Below are positions 15,630 to 25,765 of a stretch of DNA of 64,000 bases, in pieces; the first letter of the stretch is position 1, and each line of letters begins with the position of its first letter. Source of the DNA: an uncultured Draconibacterium sp. (GTDB lineage: Bacteria; Bacteroidota; Bacteroidia; Bacteroidales; Prolixibacteraceae); assembly GCF_963675065.1 (NCBI RefSeq), contig NZ_OY775906.1, forward strand, positions 3,450,001-3,514,000, given 5' to 3'. Position numbers and translations under genes: made by a program. The notes beneath the pieces were generated by a model. It saw only the letters and a program-made list of their open reading frames with translations. It did not search any database and was not told where the DNA came from.

Positions 15630-18017
15630 CTACTCGGGATTCAATTGCATTTCAAACCGGGCCTTACTTTCCACATTTTGTTTGGTAAACAGATCCGGAT
15701 GATAGTCGTTATCGAGATACTTCTCTGTTTGATCGAGATAAAAATCGCTGGCCGGAATACCACTAGTTCCGGTTGGGATAACGGTTTTTGAATCGTCCCA
15801 GTTTGCTGTACTAAAAATGTGTCGGTGCGATGCACCGTGTAAGGTTTTATACAAATTTTTGTACGAATACGAATACGGGCATACGGTATGAAAACTTCCG
15901 GGGACCTCAAAAGGCCCACGGTTAAGTTTTAGAGCTTTATCCAAAAACGAAACAACGCCAAGCGGATGCTTTAAAGTAAATGTATGAATGCTGCCCCACG
16001 TCCACTGTTCCACTTCAGTCCCAAATTTGTTGGTAAGATCAGCAACGGTTTCTTTGAATGATTGTGCAATAATATCATCAAAAGTTTCTGTTTTATCAGT
16101 CATAACATTATCAGTCCATTGCGATTCTCCTTCAGCCAACAAGTTTATCATCAGGTTTTCAAGCAACATTTTCTGCCCTAACATTCCCTCGAATAATTCA
16201 GGCGATAGCTCATCTTTAACCAGGTTCTCCATCGATTTCCGGTAAAGTACTTCGAAAATGGAGGCTGCCTGACTTTCGCGTGTAAGATTATAATCCCAGC
16301 TTTTTAATTTGTTGAAAGCCGCTTGTTCCGTTTCATTTAAATCCGGTTGCTTTTGTAACGACTCAACAAAAACCGGTGTCACCTGCTCTGCCGTTTTCGA
16401 TTTCCAGTCGCTTTGCATGGCCTTAAAGTCCTCGATACCCAACTTTTCTTTTGCTTCCAGCATTTCCCTTATCCTGTTGATGCGGCCTGGCATTGAAAAC
16501 CAGTGACTAATGTAATAGGGATAATCATCGGGTACGGTTTTATTGTTGGCCGACGATACATAGCCTCTTCCCGGATTAAACTCGTAAGGCAGTTCTTCAA
16601 ACGGCACCATACCCTGCCAGTCGTATTTACTGCTGTCGCCCGGATAGATCTGAATCCCCGAACCTTCGCGAATGGGTACTCCGGCGCTGCATTGCAACCC
16701 GATATTTCCTTTCGCATCGGCGTAAACCACATTCTGGCTCACCGATATAAAAGTACTCATTGCATCGCGAAAGTCGCTCCAGTTATTGGCGCGGTTCAAC
16801 AGGAAAACAGTGCGTATCTCGTTACTCATTTCATTGCCCAGCCAACGAATTGACAAGGGCGTTTCTTTTTCTTTCTTCATCCGATTCACTATCGGCCCAC
16901 GGTGCGTGAACTTCAGTTCCTCTTCAAACTCCTCTCCTTCCTTCGTTTTAATGATTTCCTTTTTAATCCGTAAATCATGCCAGGCACCATCGAACCAGTA
17001 TTTTGTTGAATCTTCGTTTAATTTCTCCGCATAAAAATCGAGGTCGTCCACCATTACGTTGGTCATTCCCCAGGCAATGCTGTCGTTGTGTCCGCAAATC
17101 ACAAAAGGCTGACCGGGCACTACAAGGCCTGTTACACTCATTTTCCCCTCAACAATCTGGTGCATCTGGTACCAGATTCCCGGAGCAAACAAACCCAGAT
17201 GCATGTCGTTGGCCAAAAGCGGCATTCCGGTTTGGCTTTTTTTGCCTGCAACCGCCCAGTTGTTACTTCCGTTAAAAATCTCGGCACCCAGTTCCGTTAA
17301 ATTTTCGGTAGCGGATAACAGCGTCTTCGATGCTTCAATTTCAATTTCCCCAAATTCGGGATAAATAGCTGTTTTATGGTTTTTCAGATCGGGAATCAGC
17401 TCAGCAATCTTCTCATCAGAAACCTCGGCACGCAACTGGTGCAGAAAGTACTCGGTTCCCCAGCCCATGGATAAATCCCACGACATGTAGCCAATCAGGT
17501 TAATACAATGCACCGGCTCCCACATTTCAGGTTTATACTGCAACACTTTAAACTCGGGTGGCAGCGGATATTTTCTGATGTATTGATTTATACCATCAGA
17601 ATACGCTTCAAGTGCAGCAACGATTTCAGGCGATGAAGTTGCCAGTATCTTTTCCGATTTTTCCTGAATACGAAGAGCGCGCATCATCAGGTCGGTTTCC
17701 AGCTGATCTTTTCCTAAAATTTCAGATAAACGACCTTGTGTTACCCTACGCAGTAAATCCATTTGCCACAGCCGGTCCTGTGCCATAACAAAACCCACAG
17801 CACGGTTCAAATCAGTTTCGTTTTCGGCGTAAATATGCGGGATGGCATGCTCATCACGATATATGGAAACCGGATGAGTGAGGCCTTTCAGTTTCAGGTC
17901 TTCATTATAATCGGGCAATGCCGAAGTTTTAATATTCTGCAGCACCACAAAGCCAACAACTACAGCAAGAACAAGGAAACCAAGCACTCCTAACAATACA
18001 CGTTTTAAGGTATTCAT
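15630..18017 (-). CDS. Penicillin acylase family Ntn-hydrolase
   Basis: 795 residues with an N-terminal hydrophobic anchor/signal (about 5-27). The precursor is laid out as alpha chain (to about 230), spacer and beta chain. The autoproteolysis site is GSNNWAVAG with Ser251 as the predicted N-terminal nucleophile of the beta chain, followed by the conserved NDMHLG and GHNDSIAWGMTNV segments (oxyanion-hole/active-site Asn region). The family cleaves amide bonds of acyl-amino compounds: beta-lactam side chains, acyl-homoserine lactones, or N-acyl amino acids. Substrate cannot be predicted from sequence. Transcribed alone; no AHL synthase or beta-lactamase is adjacent. Confidence 0.9.
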   Translation of the reverse strand: MNTLKRVLLGVLGFLVLAVVVGFVVLQNIKTSALPDYNEDLKLKGLTHPVSIYRDEHAIPHIYAENETDLNRAVGFVMAQDRLWQMDLLRRVTQGRLSEILGKDQLETDLMMRALRIQEKSEKILATSSPEIVAALEAYSDGINQYIRKYPLPPEFKVLQYKPEMWEPVHCINLIGYMSWDLSMGWGTEYFLHQLRAEVSDEKIAELIPDLKNHKTAIYPEFGEIEIEASKTLLSATENLTELGAEIFNGSNNWAVAGKKSQTGMPLLANDMHLGLFAPGIWYQMHQIVEGKMSVTGLVVPGQPFVICGHNDSIAWGMTNVMVDDLDFYAEKLNEDSTKYWFDGAWHDLRIKKEIIKTKEGEEFEEELKFTHRGPIVNRMKKEKETPLSIRWLGNEMSNEIRTVFLLNRANNWSDFRDAMSTFISVSQNVVYADAKGNIGLQCSAGVPIREGSGIQIYPGDSSKYDWQGMVPFEELPYEFNPGRGYVSSANNKTVPDDYPYYISHWFSMPGRINRIREMLEAKEKLGIEDFKAMQSDWKSKTAEQVTPVFVESLQKQPDLNETEQAAFNKLKSWDYNLTRESQAASIFEVLYRKSMENLVKDELSPELFEGMLGQKMLLENLMINLLAEGESQWTDNVMTDKTETFDDIIAQSFKETVADLTNKFGTEVEQWTWGSIHTFTLKHPLGVVSFLDKALKLNRGPFEVPGSFHTVCPYSYSYKNLYKTLHGASHRHIFSTANWDDSKTVIPTGTSGIPASDFYLDQTEKYLDNDYHPDLFTKQNVESKARFEMQLNPE

Positions 18018-18100
18018 TTTGAAATTGATTTTGGGAACGGATGGATTACTCTCCGAATTTTCTATATTTAATCCTTAAAAATAATTCAAAATCAGACATT

Positions 18101-18544
18101 ATGAAGAAGCTTGTAATTCTTTTTTTCCTTGGAGTTTATGCTTTGGCAGGTAAGGCACAAGAGGCCGATCAAATTGTTGGCGTTTGGTGGAACGATGAAA
18201 AAACCAGTAAAATTGAAGTTGAAAAGCAGGATGGAAAGTACATTGGTACCATTGTTTATATGATTCCGGAGAAATTCGAAAACGGACAACCTCCAAAAGA
18301 CGATGAAAATCCGGATCCGGCATTACGCGACAGATCGGTGGTGGGCATTCAGATATTGAATGGTTTTGAATACGATGCCAAAAAAGAAGAATGGATAAAC
18401 GGGAAAATTTACGACCCTAAATCGGGAAAAACCTACGATTGCTACAGTTGGCTGGAAAGCGATGATGTGTTAAAACTTAAAGGTTTTGTTGCCGGAATAC
18501 GTATGTTGGGACGCAGCTCGGAGTGGTATCGAACAACGCTTTAA
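18101..18544 (+). CDS. DUF2147 secreted protein
   Basis: 147 residues from the ATG at 18101, with a Sec signal peptide (about 1-19, ending AGKAQ). The mature part is a DUF2147 domain: IVGVWWNDEKTSKIEV at the start, GKYIGTIVYM, NGKIYDPKSGKTYDC and KLKGFVAGIRMLGRSSEWYR at the end. The fold is lipocalin-like. Proteins of this family are single-domain secreted proteins of unknown function. Divergent from the penicillin acylase gene and followed by a dispersed hairpin repeat. Confidence 0.85.
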   Translation: MKKLVILFFLGVYALAGKAQEADQIVGVWWNDEKTSKIEVEKQDGKYIGTIVYMIPEKFENGQPPKDDENPDPALRDRSVVGIQILNGFEYDAKKEEWINGKIYDPKSGKTYDCYSWLESDDVLKLKGFVAGIRMLGRSSEWYRTTL

Positions 18545-18560
18545 GTCAGTCAGTCTTGTT

Positions 18561-18677
18561 GTCATTTCGAAGCCTGCCTGCCGGTAGGCAGGGAGGAACA
18601 ACTGAGAAATCTCTTGCAGCAATGAACAGATTTAGCTACGCTGATTTTCAATTCTCCTCATTCTTCGTCGAAATGAC
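18561..18677. repeat. Dispersed hairpin repeat (GTCATTTCGA...TCGAAATGAC)
   Basis: The terminal 10-bp arms GTCATTTCGA (18561-18570) and TCGAAATGAC (18668-18677) are perfect inverted repeats. Inside are a GCCTGCC/GGCAGG hairpin and a GAGAAATCTC palindrome. A shorter relative with the same order of parts lies at 58991-59064. Confidence 0.7.
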
Positions 18678-18743
18678 AGCAGAATGCATTTTTTGAATAA
18701 CTATACTGAGCCTGCAAATGGTATCTTTTGCAATCTCTCTTGG

Positions 18744-19523
18744 TTACCCCGAAACCTGAACATCAAATCCTGATGTACGAACTCTTTCGGCAATCAGATT
18801 CAAATCTTCAAGCGGAACTTTTACCAAAGTATCAATTGGCGTATCGCGGGCAATCGTATAAATCATTACCTGCAGGGGCTTTATTTTTTTCAGCAAATCA
18901 ATCCATGCCGAAATCTCTTCCTCAGTAGTGTTATCAATGGTTTTTCCTTTGTAACTTCCACGTACAAACATGGTCTGAATAATCACTTTCCCGTTAAAGG
19001 CTATCAATTGCTCAACGGTGTTGTCCAGGTTAAAATTCCCTTTTGGGCAATCCAGTAATTTTACCGTTTCTTCAAAAGCGGAGTCCAGTTTCTGAATGTT
19101 GTCTTTTATTTTCAGCAAAGCATCAAAAACCGATTTACGGTGAATCATTGTTGCATTGGAAAGCACAGCAATACGGGCATCCGGAGTGATCTCATCGCGC
19201 AAGGCAATGGTGTCGTCAATAATTCCGGCAAACTCGGGATGTAATGTTGGTTCACCATTTCCGGCAAAGGTAATTACATCGGGCAGTTCGTTATCAGCTA
19301 CCATTTCGTGTAGTTTTACCTCCAGCCGCATTTTTACATCGGCACGCGACGGAAACGATACTTTTTCCCGATACTCGCCGGGTGTAAAACCACACTCGCA
19401 GTATATACAGTCGAATGAACAGACTTTGGCTTCAGTAGGCAGTAAGTTTATACCCAGCGAAACACCCAAACGGCGGCTTTTTACCGGCCCAAATATTATT
19501 TTATCGAATAAAAATGTTGCCAT
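18744..19523 (-). CDS. Radical SAM protein
   Basis: 259 residues. A [4Fe-4S]/SAM-binding motif CSFDCIYCECG (C-x3-C-x2-C) is near residue 37, followed by the GNGEPTLHPEF element (SAM binding) near residue 90. The N-terminal FGPVKSRRLGVSLGINLLP is characteristic of the small radical SAM family often annotated as YfkAB-like or glycyl-radical/wybutosine-related. No twitch-type auxiliary cluster cysteines are evident. Substrate unknown; the gene stands alone between the DUF2147 and coiled-coil genes. Confidence 0.82.
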   Translation of the reverse strand: MATFLFDKIIFGPVKSRRLGVSLGINLLPTEAKVCSFDCIYCECGFTPGEYREKVSFPSRADVKMRLEVKLHEMVADNELPDVITFAGNGEPTLHPEFAGIIDDTIALRDEITPDARIAVLSNATMIHRKSVFDALLKIKDNIQKLDSAFEETVKLLDCPKGNFNLDNTVEQLIAFNGKVIIQTMFVRGSYKGKTIDNTTEEEISAWIDLLKKIKPLQVMIYTIARDTPIDTLVKVPLEDLNLIAERVRTSGFDVQVSG

Positions 19524-19619
19524 AGAATAGATCTTTACAGTTATTGAATCACTGAAAAGGTTTGATTTTTAAAGGAAAGTCAGGTATTGCCTGCGCGAAT
19601 AAATCGCGATTTCTACCAA

Positions 19620-20522
19620 TTACTGAATATCAAAAGTTGTTTCGCCAATTTCATTTCCGTCGGCAAACAGGTTAACGGTATAAGTTCCCGGCATCATTTC
19701 GGGTTCGTTGGTATTGTCCCAGAAAATAGCCACCGGTAAATCCTGGCCTTCGTAAACCACCTCGCGCATTGCCGAATATTGAATTTTCAAATCTTCAAAT
19801 TGAAAAACATCGTTCTCCGATTTCACCATTAACAACTGATCAGGGCGCATAATTCGTACATAAATCTGCTTTGGCCCGCGCCTGGCAGTAGCGTTCTGCC
19901 CCAGCACAAAATAAATGCGAACCTTGGCTGTACGTTTGGCAAATTTGGTTTCCTTACTTCGCGTATTTAAGGGCTCTGCAACCAACTGACGTGTTTCAAG
20001 CATGGCAGCCCGTTTCAGGTTTTGTTGCAGGCGTTCTTTTTCCTGATTCAATTGTTGATTGGTTTGTTCAACCTCTTTATATTGTTGTTTTACTTCACGG
20101 TTTTCGGCCATCAGCTCTTCGTTACGTCGGTTCAGCGAATCTATCTGAACCACAAAATCGCGCATAATACCACGCAAAGTAGTTACCTGTTTCTGGTAGT
20201 CCGAAATTTTCGAGAAGCTTACTTTTTTTGTCTGCTCAACCTCAACCAGCAAATCTCTTACCTTGGTTTGAGCCACAAACAACTGCTCGCTAATTGTATC
20301 GTTCTCGGTTTTTAAGGAATCGTAACTGGCAGCAATTTCGGTTAACTGGTATTGAATAGAGTCCTTCTCAGCCGTGATTTCGTTCATTATCACCTTATGA
20401 TCGCGTCGTTGCAAAAAGAACAACACCAATACAACCGCCAATACCACAGCAAGAACAATAACAATTATATTGTTTCTCATGTCTTTCGAATCTTTCTGCA
20501 TCGCATCAATCTGGCTACTCAT
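19620..20522 (-). CDS. Membrane-anchored coiled-coil protein, unknown function
   Basis: About 300 residues from the ATG at 20522. One transmembrane helix (about 17-37) is followed by a long coiled coil (about 45-175, rich in E/K/Q heptads such as EQTNQQLNQEKERLQQNLK) and a C-terminal beta-rich domain (about 200-300). That domain includes AKVRIYFVLGQNATARRGPKQIYVRIMRPD and a terminal TYTVNLFADGNEIG. The arrangement suggests an envelope-spanning or periplasmic structural protein. I do not recognise a named family beyond generic 'hypothetical protein' of Bacteroidota. Confidence 0.7.
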   Translation of the reverse strand: MSSQIDAMQKDSKDMRNNIIVIVLAVVLAVVLVLFFLQRRDHKVIMNEITAEKDSIQYQLTEIAASYDSLKTENDTISEQLFVAQTKVRDLLVEVEQTKKVSFSKISDYQKQVTTLRGIMRDFVVQIDSLNRRNEELMAENREVKQQYKEVEQTNQQLNQEKERLQQNLKRAAMLETRQLVAEPLNTRSKETKFAKRTAKVRIYFVLGQNATARRGPKQIYVRIMRPDQLLMVKSENDVFQFEDLKIQYSAMREVVYEGQDLPVAIFWDNTNEPEMMPGTYTVNLFADGNEIGETTFDIQ

Positions 20523-20834
20523 AAACTCTAAATTTTTGGTTTTGCCATTAATCCCGATGATAAAAAACATCGCGCTATCGGCTCGCGAACTCCCAATAGT
20601 TTTGTTTTTATATCGGCATTTATCAAAATTGAAGATAATTAGAAAACAACTAAATCATTTTCAATTTTGTTTTAAAACGAAACAAAAATAACAATCTTTT
20701 ATGCGGTGGCAAATCCGTTCAACAAATCAGTGTTTTTTATTGAATTTTAAGAAATATGGTAAAAACAAAATTAAGATAAACAAATGCGAACACGATGACA
20801 ATTATTTTGTTTGAAAGTCTAAACATTGATTATT

Positions 20835-23168
20835 ATGAATAAAAAAATACTTTCCCTTAGTCTACTTTTGCTTTTTCTTTCGCCATTTCTTTTTGCGCAG
20901 AACGAACATTACGATGCCGTAATCATCGGGCATGTAGTTTCAAAAGGCCAGCACATTCCATTCGTAAATATTTATCTTGAAGATACCAACCACGGAACCA
21001 CAACCGATGTTACCGGGCACTATATGATGGTTGACCTTCCCATTGGAGAGTTTACCATTGTCGCCAAAATGATTGGTTACAAGGAAAGCAAAAAACAAGT
21101 GGTTTTAAAAGCCGGCGAAACCGTTGAAGTTAAGTTCGATCTGGAAGAAGACGTAATTCACATGGACGAAGTGGTAATTACCGGCACAAAAACATTTAAA
21201 CGGCAAACCGAAAGTGCTGTTATTGTGAATGTACTGGATGCCAAAACCATCGAAAAAGTAGCGGCACAAACCATTTCCGAGTCCTTGAGTTTTCAACCCG
21301 GATTGCGCATGGAAACCGACTGCCAAACCTGTAATTACACCCAGTTACGGATGAATGGGTTGGGCGGCGCTTACAGTCAGATATTAATTAATGGTCGTTC
21401 TGTTTTTAGTCCGCTTACCGGACTTTACGGACTGGAACAGCTCCCCACCGAAATGGTTGAACGTATTGAAGTGGTTCGAGGAGGAGCCTCTGCGCTTTAC
21501 GGATCGAGTGCTATTGGCGGCACAGTAAATATCATTACCAAATTGCCACAGCGAAATTCGTATGAGGTTACTTCCAACAATTCAATTATCGGCAACGATG
21601 CGCTCGACTATAATGTAAGTGCTACTTTAACCGCTTTATCGCAGAAACGTAACGCTGGAATGTCGATGTATGCTTTTCACCGGCAACGAGATGCTTTTGA
21701 TGCTAACAACGATAATTTCTCGGAGTTGCCGGAAATAAAGAATAACTCTTTTGGCATTAATTCCTTCTTCCAAATTGATGAAGACCAGAAAATTGAAGCC
21801 AATTTCTCGAGCACTTACGAGTACCGTTATGGTGGCGAAATGGTTGACGGGCCGGCATATCTGGCAAAACAATCGGAAGAACGGACACACAATGTTTTAA
21901 TGGGTGGAATTGATTACACCTACAATCCAACAATGCGCACCAGTTTTGTACTGTATTCTGCCGGACAATACACGCAACGCGACCATTTTACCGGCATTGC
22001 ACCCGATGGTGGTCAGGAATTACAAGATTATAACAACGCGCCACCTTACGGCGATTCAAAAAACTCAACCTTCCAGTTTGGGGCTCAGTTAAACCACGCT
22101 ATAAACGATTTTGTAGGCGCCGGAACCAACATACTAACTTTTGGAACCGAGTTTATTTACGATGATGTTTTTGATGAAATTACGGCTTACGATTATTTGA
22201 TCGATCAGCAAACCAAAAACTTTGGTGCATTTATTCAAAGCGACTGGTCGATTACCCAGAAAATAACGCTGCTTGCCGGAGTGCGTGCCGACAAACATAA
22301 TTTCGTTGACAAACTGATTTTGAACCCGCGCATTTCGTTGCTTTTAAAACCCGATTCGTACACTCAGTTACGCCTGTCGTGGTCGACCGGATTTCGTGCG
22401 CCACAGGCTTTTGATGCCGATATGCACATTGCTTTTGCCGGCGGAGGAATACAAACCATTAAACTGGCCGACGATTTGGAAGAAGAACGTTCGCAAAGTG
22501 TAAGTGCATCGCTAAACTGGGATAAACCCAGTGAAAAACACATTATAGGGTTTACGCTGGAAGGATTTTACACCCAGCTAAAAGATGCCTTCATTTTGGA
22601 GGAAGTGGGAACGGATAACGCCGGAAATTCTTTGATGGAAAAAAGCAACGGCGGGAATAGCCAGGTTTACGGAGCTACTTTTGAAGCACGTGCCAATTTC
22701 GACCGCAAACTACAAATTGAAGGAGGGCTAACTATACAACGTAGTGAATACGACGCTGCAATTCAATGGTCGGAGGAATTACCGGGTGAGAAAAAATATT
22801 TACGTACCCCCGAAACTTATGGTTACTATACGCTAACATGGACTCCGACGGATCGATTTAGCGCATCGCTGTCAGGAGTATACACCGGAACAATGCTGGT
22901 GCCGCACTACGGTTTAGCCGGCGATGCAGGTACTATCGAGCAGGACGAACTTTTTGATTCGCCGTCGTTTATGGAAAACAACATAAAGGTAGGATACACT
23001 TTCGAGTTAAAACGAATCGATTCATCGGTTGAATTGTTTGGCGGAGTAAGTAACATGTTCGATAATTACCAGGATGATTTCGACAAAGGAAAAAACCGCG
23101 ACAGTGGATATGTTTACGGTCCGGCAAAACCCCGATCGGTTTTCTTTGGCATTAAGTTGTTTAACTAG
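20835..23168 (+). CDS. TonB-dependent receptor with CxxC plug motif
   Basis: 777 residues from the ATG at 20835 (in-frame TTG/ATT codons just upstream are not used). Layout: signal peptide (about 1-22), CarboxypepD_reg-like domain (about 30-110, IGHVVSKGQHIPFVNIYLED), plug domain with ETDCQTCNYTQLRMNGLGG and VERIEVVRGGASALYGSSAIGG, then a 22-strand-type barrel ending FFGIKLFN. The CxxC pair just before the RMNG segment recurs in the convergent receptor at 23233-25602. It imports a ligand across the outer membrane using TonB energy; the substrate is unknown. Heme, cobalamin or metal complexes are all possible. Confidence 0.88.
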   Translation: MNKKILSLSLLLLFLSPFLFAQNEHYDAVIIGHVVSKGQHIPFVNIYLEDTNHGTTTDVTGHYMMVDLPIGEFTIVAKMIGYKESKKQVVLKAGETVEVKFDLEEDVIHMDEVVITGTKTFKRQTESAVIVNVLDAKTIEKVAAQTISESLSFQPGLRMETDCQTCNYTQLRMNGLGGAYSQILINGRSVFSPLTGLYGLEQLPTEMVERIEVVRGGASALYGSSAIGGTVNIITKLPQRNSYEVTSNNSIIGNDALDYNVSATLTALSQKRNAGMSMYAFHRQRDAFDANNDNFSELPEIKNNSFGINSFFQIDEDQKIEANFSSTYEYRYGGEMVDGPAYLAKQSEERTHNVLMGGIDYTYNPTMRTSFVLYSAGQYTQRDHFTGIAPDGGQELQDYNNAPPYGDSKNSTFQFGAQLNHAINDFVGAGTNILTFGTEFIYDDVFDEITAYDYLIDQQTKNFGAFIQSDWSITQKITLLAGVRADKHNFVDKLILNPRISLLLKPDSYTQLRLSWSTGFRAPQAFDADMHIAFAGGGIQTIKLADDLEEERSQSVSASLNWDKPSEKHIIGFTLEGFYTQLKDAFILEEVGTDNAGNSLMEKSNGGNSQVYGATFEARANFDRKLQIEGGLTIQRSEYDAAIQWSEELPGEKKYLRTPETYGYYTLTWTPTDRFSASLSGVYTGTMLVPHYGLAGDAGTIEQDELFDSPSFMENNIKVGYTFELKRIDSSVELFGGVSNMFDNYQDDFDKGKNRDSGYVYGPAKPRSVFFGIKLFN

Positions 23169-23177
23169 AAGAAATAA

Positions 23178-23212
23178 AAAAAGCTACCCAACACATTCGC
23201 GGGGCAGCTTTT
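23178..23212. terminator. Bidirectional terminator between convergent TonB receptors
   Basis: Stem AAAAGCTACCCA/GGGGCAGCTTTT (23178-23189 with 23201-23212) with one internal mismatch, flanked by A-run and T-run. Confidence 0.7.
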
Positions 23213-23232
23213 AAAGCATATATATTAAAAGT

Positions 23233-25602
23233 CTAATACAAACTCCCGATCTTTATCCCAAAATAAATAGTTCTTGGAGATAATGGTCCGTACACATACG
23301 ACGGATCACGATCGATGCCTGTATCAAAATCTTCCTGATAACTGTTAAAAATGTTTTTCACACCGCCGTTCAGCTCCACTTTCATGTAATCCGACAAGCG
23401 AAAATGGTAACAGAGTTTTATTCCCGTATCAAAAAACGAATCGCTTTCGCGCAATTCACCAACTTCAGGATTTTCTATTTCGGGACCAAAATAAGGCACC
23501 AGCATTTTCCCGGTGTAGTTGCCGGTGAGCGCAATATCGAAAACAGGTGTTGGACTGATATTCGCACTCAGGTAACCGTAAGTATTTGGCGTTCTGAAAA
23601 AGCGTTTTTCGCCAAATTCCTGTTGGTTTTCAAACTCACTTTTCTGAATGGTAAACCCGGACTGTAACTGGAATTTTTGCGATGGCGACGCATTCAATTC
23701 AATATTAATTCCCTGCACACGGGCACCGTCTTCAGCATTTACTCGGGTATAAACTACAGTTCCGTTTTCATCGGGCGTACCGTATTCATTCGCAAACGGA
23801 TCAACCAATTGAGTGAAAAATCCTTCTACCAACAACTGGTATTGCCAATCGCCAAATTCGTTTGAATAATCGAGCGATGCCGTAAAACTGTTTGATGACT
23901 CCTGTTTCAGATTCAGATCATTCTCATGAAGCACTTTTCTCGATCCAGAAGTTTCAATATGAAGGTCTTCATCAAAAATCTGCGGCGCACGAAAACCACG
24001 GCCAAAACTACTTCTGAACTGCAGGTGTTCAGCAATATTATACAACAAACTTACCCGCGGACTTAGTACATTACCATTCACATCGTCGTTGTTTTCTATT
24101 TTTTCCTCAATGTTGTAATGATCGTAGCGCAAACCGGCACTAAAAACCACCTTATCGGTTTTCCACTCCGATTGCACAAACGCACCATAATTGGTCATCC
24201 CCTGATCGGCAATTTGAGTATTTCCGTAATGCACATCTTCTGCAGCATCGTAGTAGCCCAGCTTTTTATCTTCCAACGAACTACCGCTTGTTTCTATTCC
24301 TGAAGTAATTGTTGCCGGAGAAAACAACAGATAATCAATATTTCGAATGTATTGCAAACCTGCCGCATAAGTCAAATCCTCGGTATGCCCGTATGCCGAC
24401 GGATCCTGCTCGGCTCCGTAATACGAACCGCGGTCAACCCCCTGCATTGATACAAATGCGGAGAATTTATCGTTATCGCGAAGTAGTAAATCGAAATTCA
24501 GAGCGCCTGAATTAATCTGGTGCTGTACACTTTCCGAAATATCAGACTCGTGCAGCGGAAGCTCGAATTTATTTCCACCACGACGGTCTTCGTTTATATT
24601 AAAATAATCGATGGTAATTTTTCCACGGCTTGCCACACGCTGGTAAAAACGGGCTCCTATGGTTGTATTGTTGATACTCGCCAATTCCGAATAGCCGTCG
24701 CCATTGGCATCAAAAGGATCGCGTTTTCGGTGAAATCCAAAAATGCTCATTCCTGTTTTATAATCGTCGGTTACAAACGAACCGTTAATGTTAATGTTAT
24801 AATCGCTGGCTGCATCGTAGTTATTTCCAGCGCCCACAAAGCTATTGTTTACCGAGGTTTCGAAACTGTTCGTTACCGGATCTTTTGTAATCAGGTTAAT
24901 GGTTCCGGCAATGGCGTTACTTCCGTACATCGACGATCCGCCGCCACGAATTACCTCCACCCGCTCAATCATATTTGCGGGAATCAACTCGAGACCATAA
25001 ACACCGGCCAATCCGCTAAAAACCGGGCGCGAGTTAATCAGGATCTGCGAATAGGGTCCTTCGAGCCCGTTCATACGTACCTGCGAAAAACCACAGTTTT
25101 GGCAGTTATTCTCCATCCGCAATCCGGGTGAGAAATTCAGCCCTTCGCTTAGCGTGACACTTTGTACTCGTTCAAATAATTTTGGGTTGATACTGTTTAC
25201 AATAGTTGGCGTTTCTTTCCGGCTTTTTGCATTTCTGTCCGCCGAAACCACCACCTGTTCAATACCGATATTATCCGGCTTGAGTTCGGCCAGAATGGTA
25301 ACACTTTTTTTGGCTTCCATCTTCACTTCTTTTTCGAATGTTTGGAAACCAATTGCCGAAATTACAACCACTTGTTTGCCAAGCGGCAAATTTGCCATTT
25401 TAAAATGCCCGGTGGCATCGGCTGCTGTACCAATGGTAGTACCTTTAATGGTTACAGTTGCAAACGGAATATGTTCTTCGCCCGATTTTACATCGCCAAA
25501 AAGCATGGCATCGGTTTTATTTTTATTGTCGTCCTCAGGCTCTTCTGCCAAGGCAATCTGACACGAAAAAAATAGCAATAAAATTGCATATATGGGTTTC
25601 AT
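23233..25602 (-). CDS. TonB-dependent receptor with CxxC plug motif (second copy)
   Basis: 789 residues. Signal peptide about 1-19, CarboxypepD_reg-like domain (SGEEHIPFATVTIKGTTIG), plug with MENNCQNCGFSQVRMNGLEG and IERVEVIRGGGSSMYGSNAIAG, and a barrel ending RTIYFGIKIG. The plug CxxC, the GPYSQILIN block and the C-terminal YVYGP-PR-xFGIK match the receptor at 20835-23168. The two are paralogues in convergent orientation, too diverged for a recent duplication. The gene lies 163 bases downstream of a His-rich small secreted protein on the same strand, which hints at metal or metallophore uptake. Confidence 0.88.
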   Translation of the reverse strand: MKPIYAILLLFFSCQIALAEEPEDDNKNKTDAMLFGDVKSGEEHIPFATVTIKGTTIGTAADATGHFKMANLPLGKQVVVISAIGFQTFEKEVKMEAKKSVTILAELKPDNIGIEQVVVSADRNAKSRKETPTIVNSINPKLFERVQSVTLSEGLNFSPGLRMENNCQNCGFSQVRMNGLEGPYSQILINSRPVFSGLAGVYGLELIPANMIERVEVIRGGGSSMYGSNAIAGTINLITKDPVTNSFETSVNNSFVGAGNNYDAASDYNININGSFVTDDYKTGMSIFGFHRKRDPFDANGDGYSELASINNTTIGARFYQRVASRGKITIDYFNINEDRRGGNKFELPLHESDISESVQHQINSGALNFDLLLRDNDKFSAFVSMQGVDRGSYYGAEQDPSAYGHTEDLTYAAGLQYIRNIDYLLFSPATITSGIETSGSSLEDKKLGYYDAAEDVHYGNTQIADQGMTNYGAFVQSEWKTDKVVFSAGLRYDHYNIEEKIENNDDVNGNVLSPRVSLLYNIAEHLQFRSSFGRGFRAPQIFDEDLHIETSGSRKVLHENDLNLKQESSNSFTASLDYSNEFGDWQYQLLVEGFFTQLVDPFANEYGTPDENGTVVYTRVNAEDGARVQGINIELNASPSQKFQLQSGFTIQKSEFENQQEFGEKRFFRTPNTYGYLSANISPTPVFDIALTGNYTGKMLVPYFGPEIENPEVGELRESDSFFDTGIKLCYHFRLSDYMKVELNGGVKNIFNSYQEDFDTGIDRDPSYVYGPLSPRTIYFGIKIGSLY

Positions 25603-25765
25603 AATCTTTATAATGTGTTGTTTTCAAACTACTAAATCTGTTTTCTTGAGAAGCGATAATACATCGCCTTAGCCATCCAAAACATTGGTTAAATGGAAGA
25701 CAAGCCATTCAACCACAGAAGGCTAATTGGTTACAATTTTGCAACGCTAATAAGCATTTTGAAAA

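Noticed and set aside
24520..25131. 203-codon plus-strand open frame antisense to a TonB receptor
   Set aside because: It is fully inside the receptor gene, has no recognisable domain and follows the receptor's codon-phase composition; a shadow frame.
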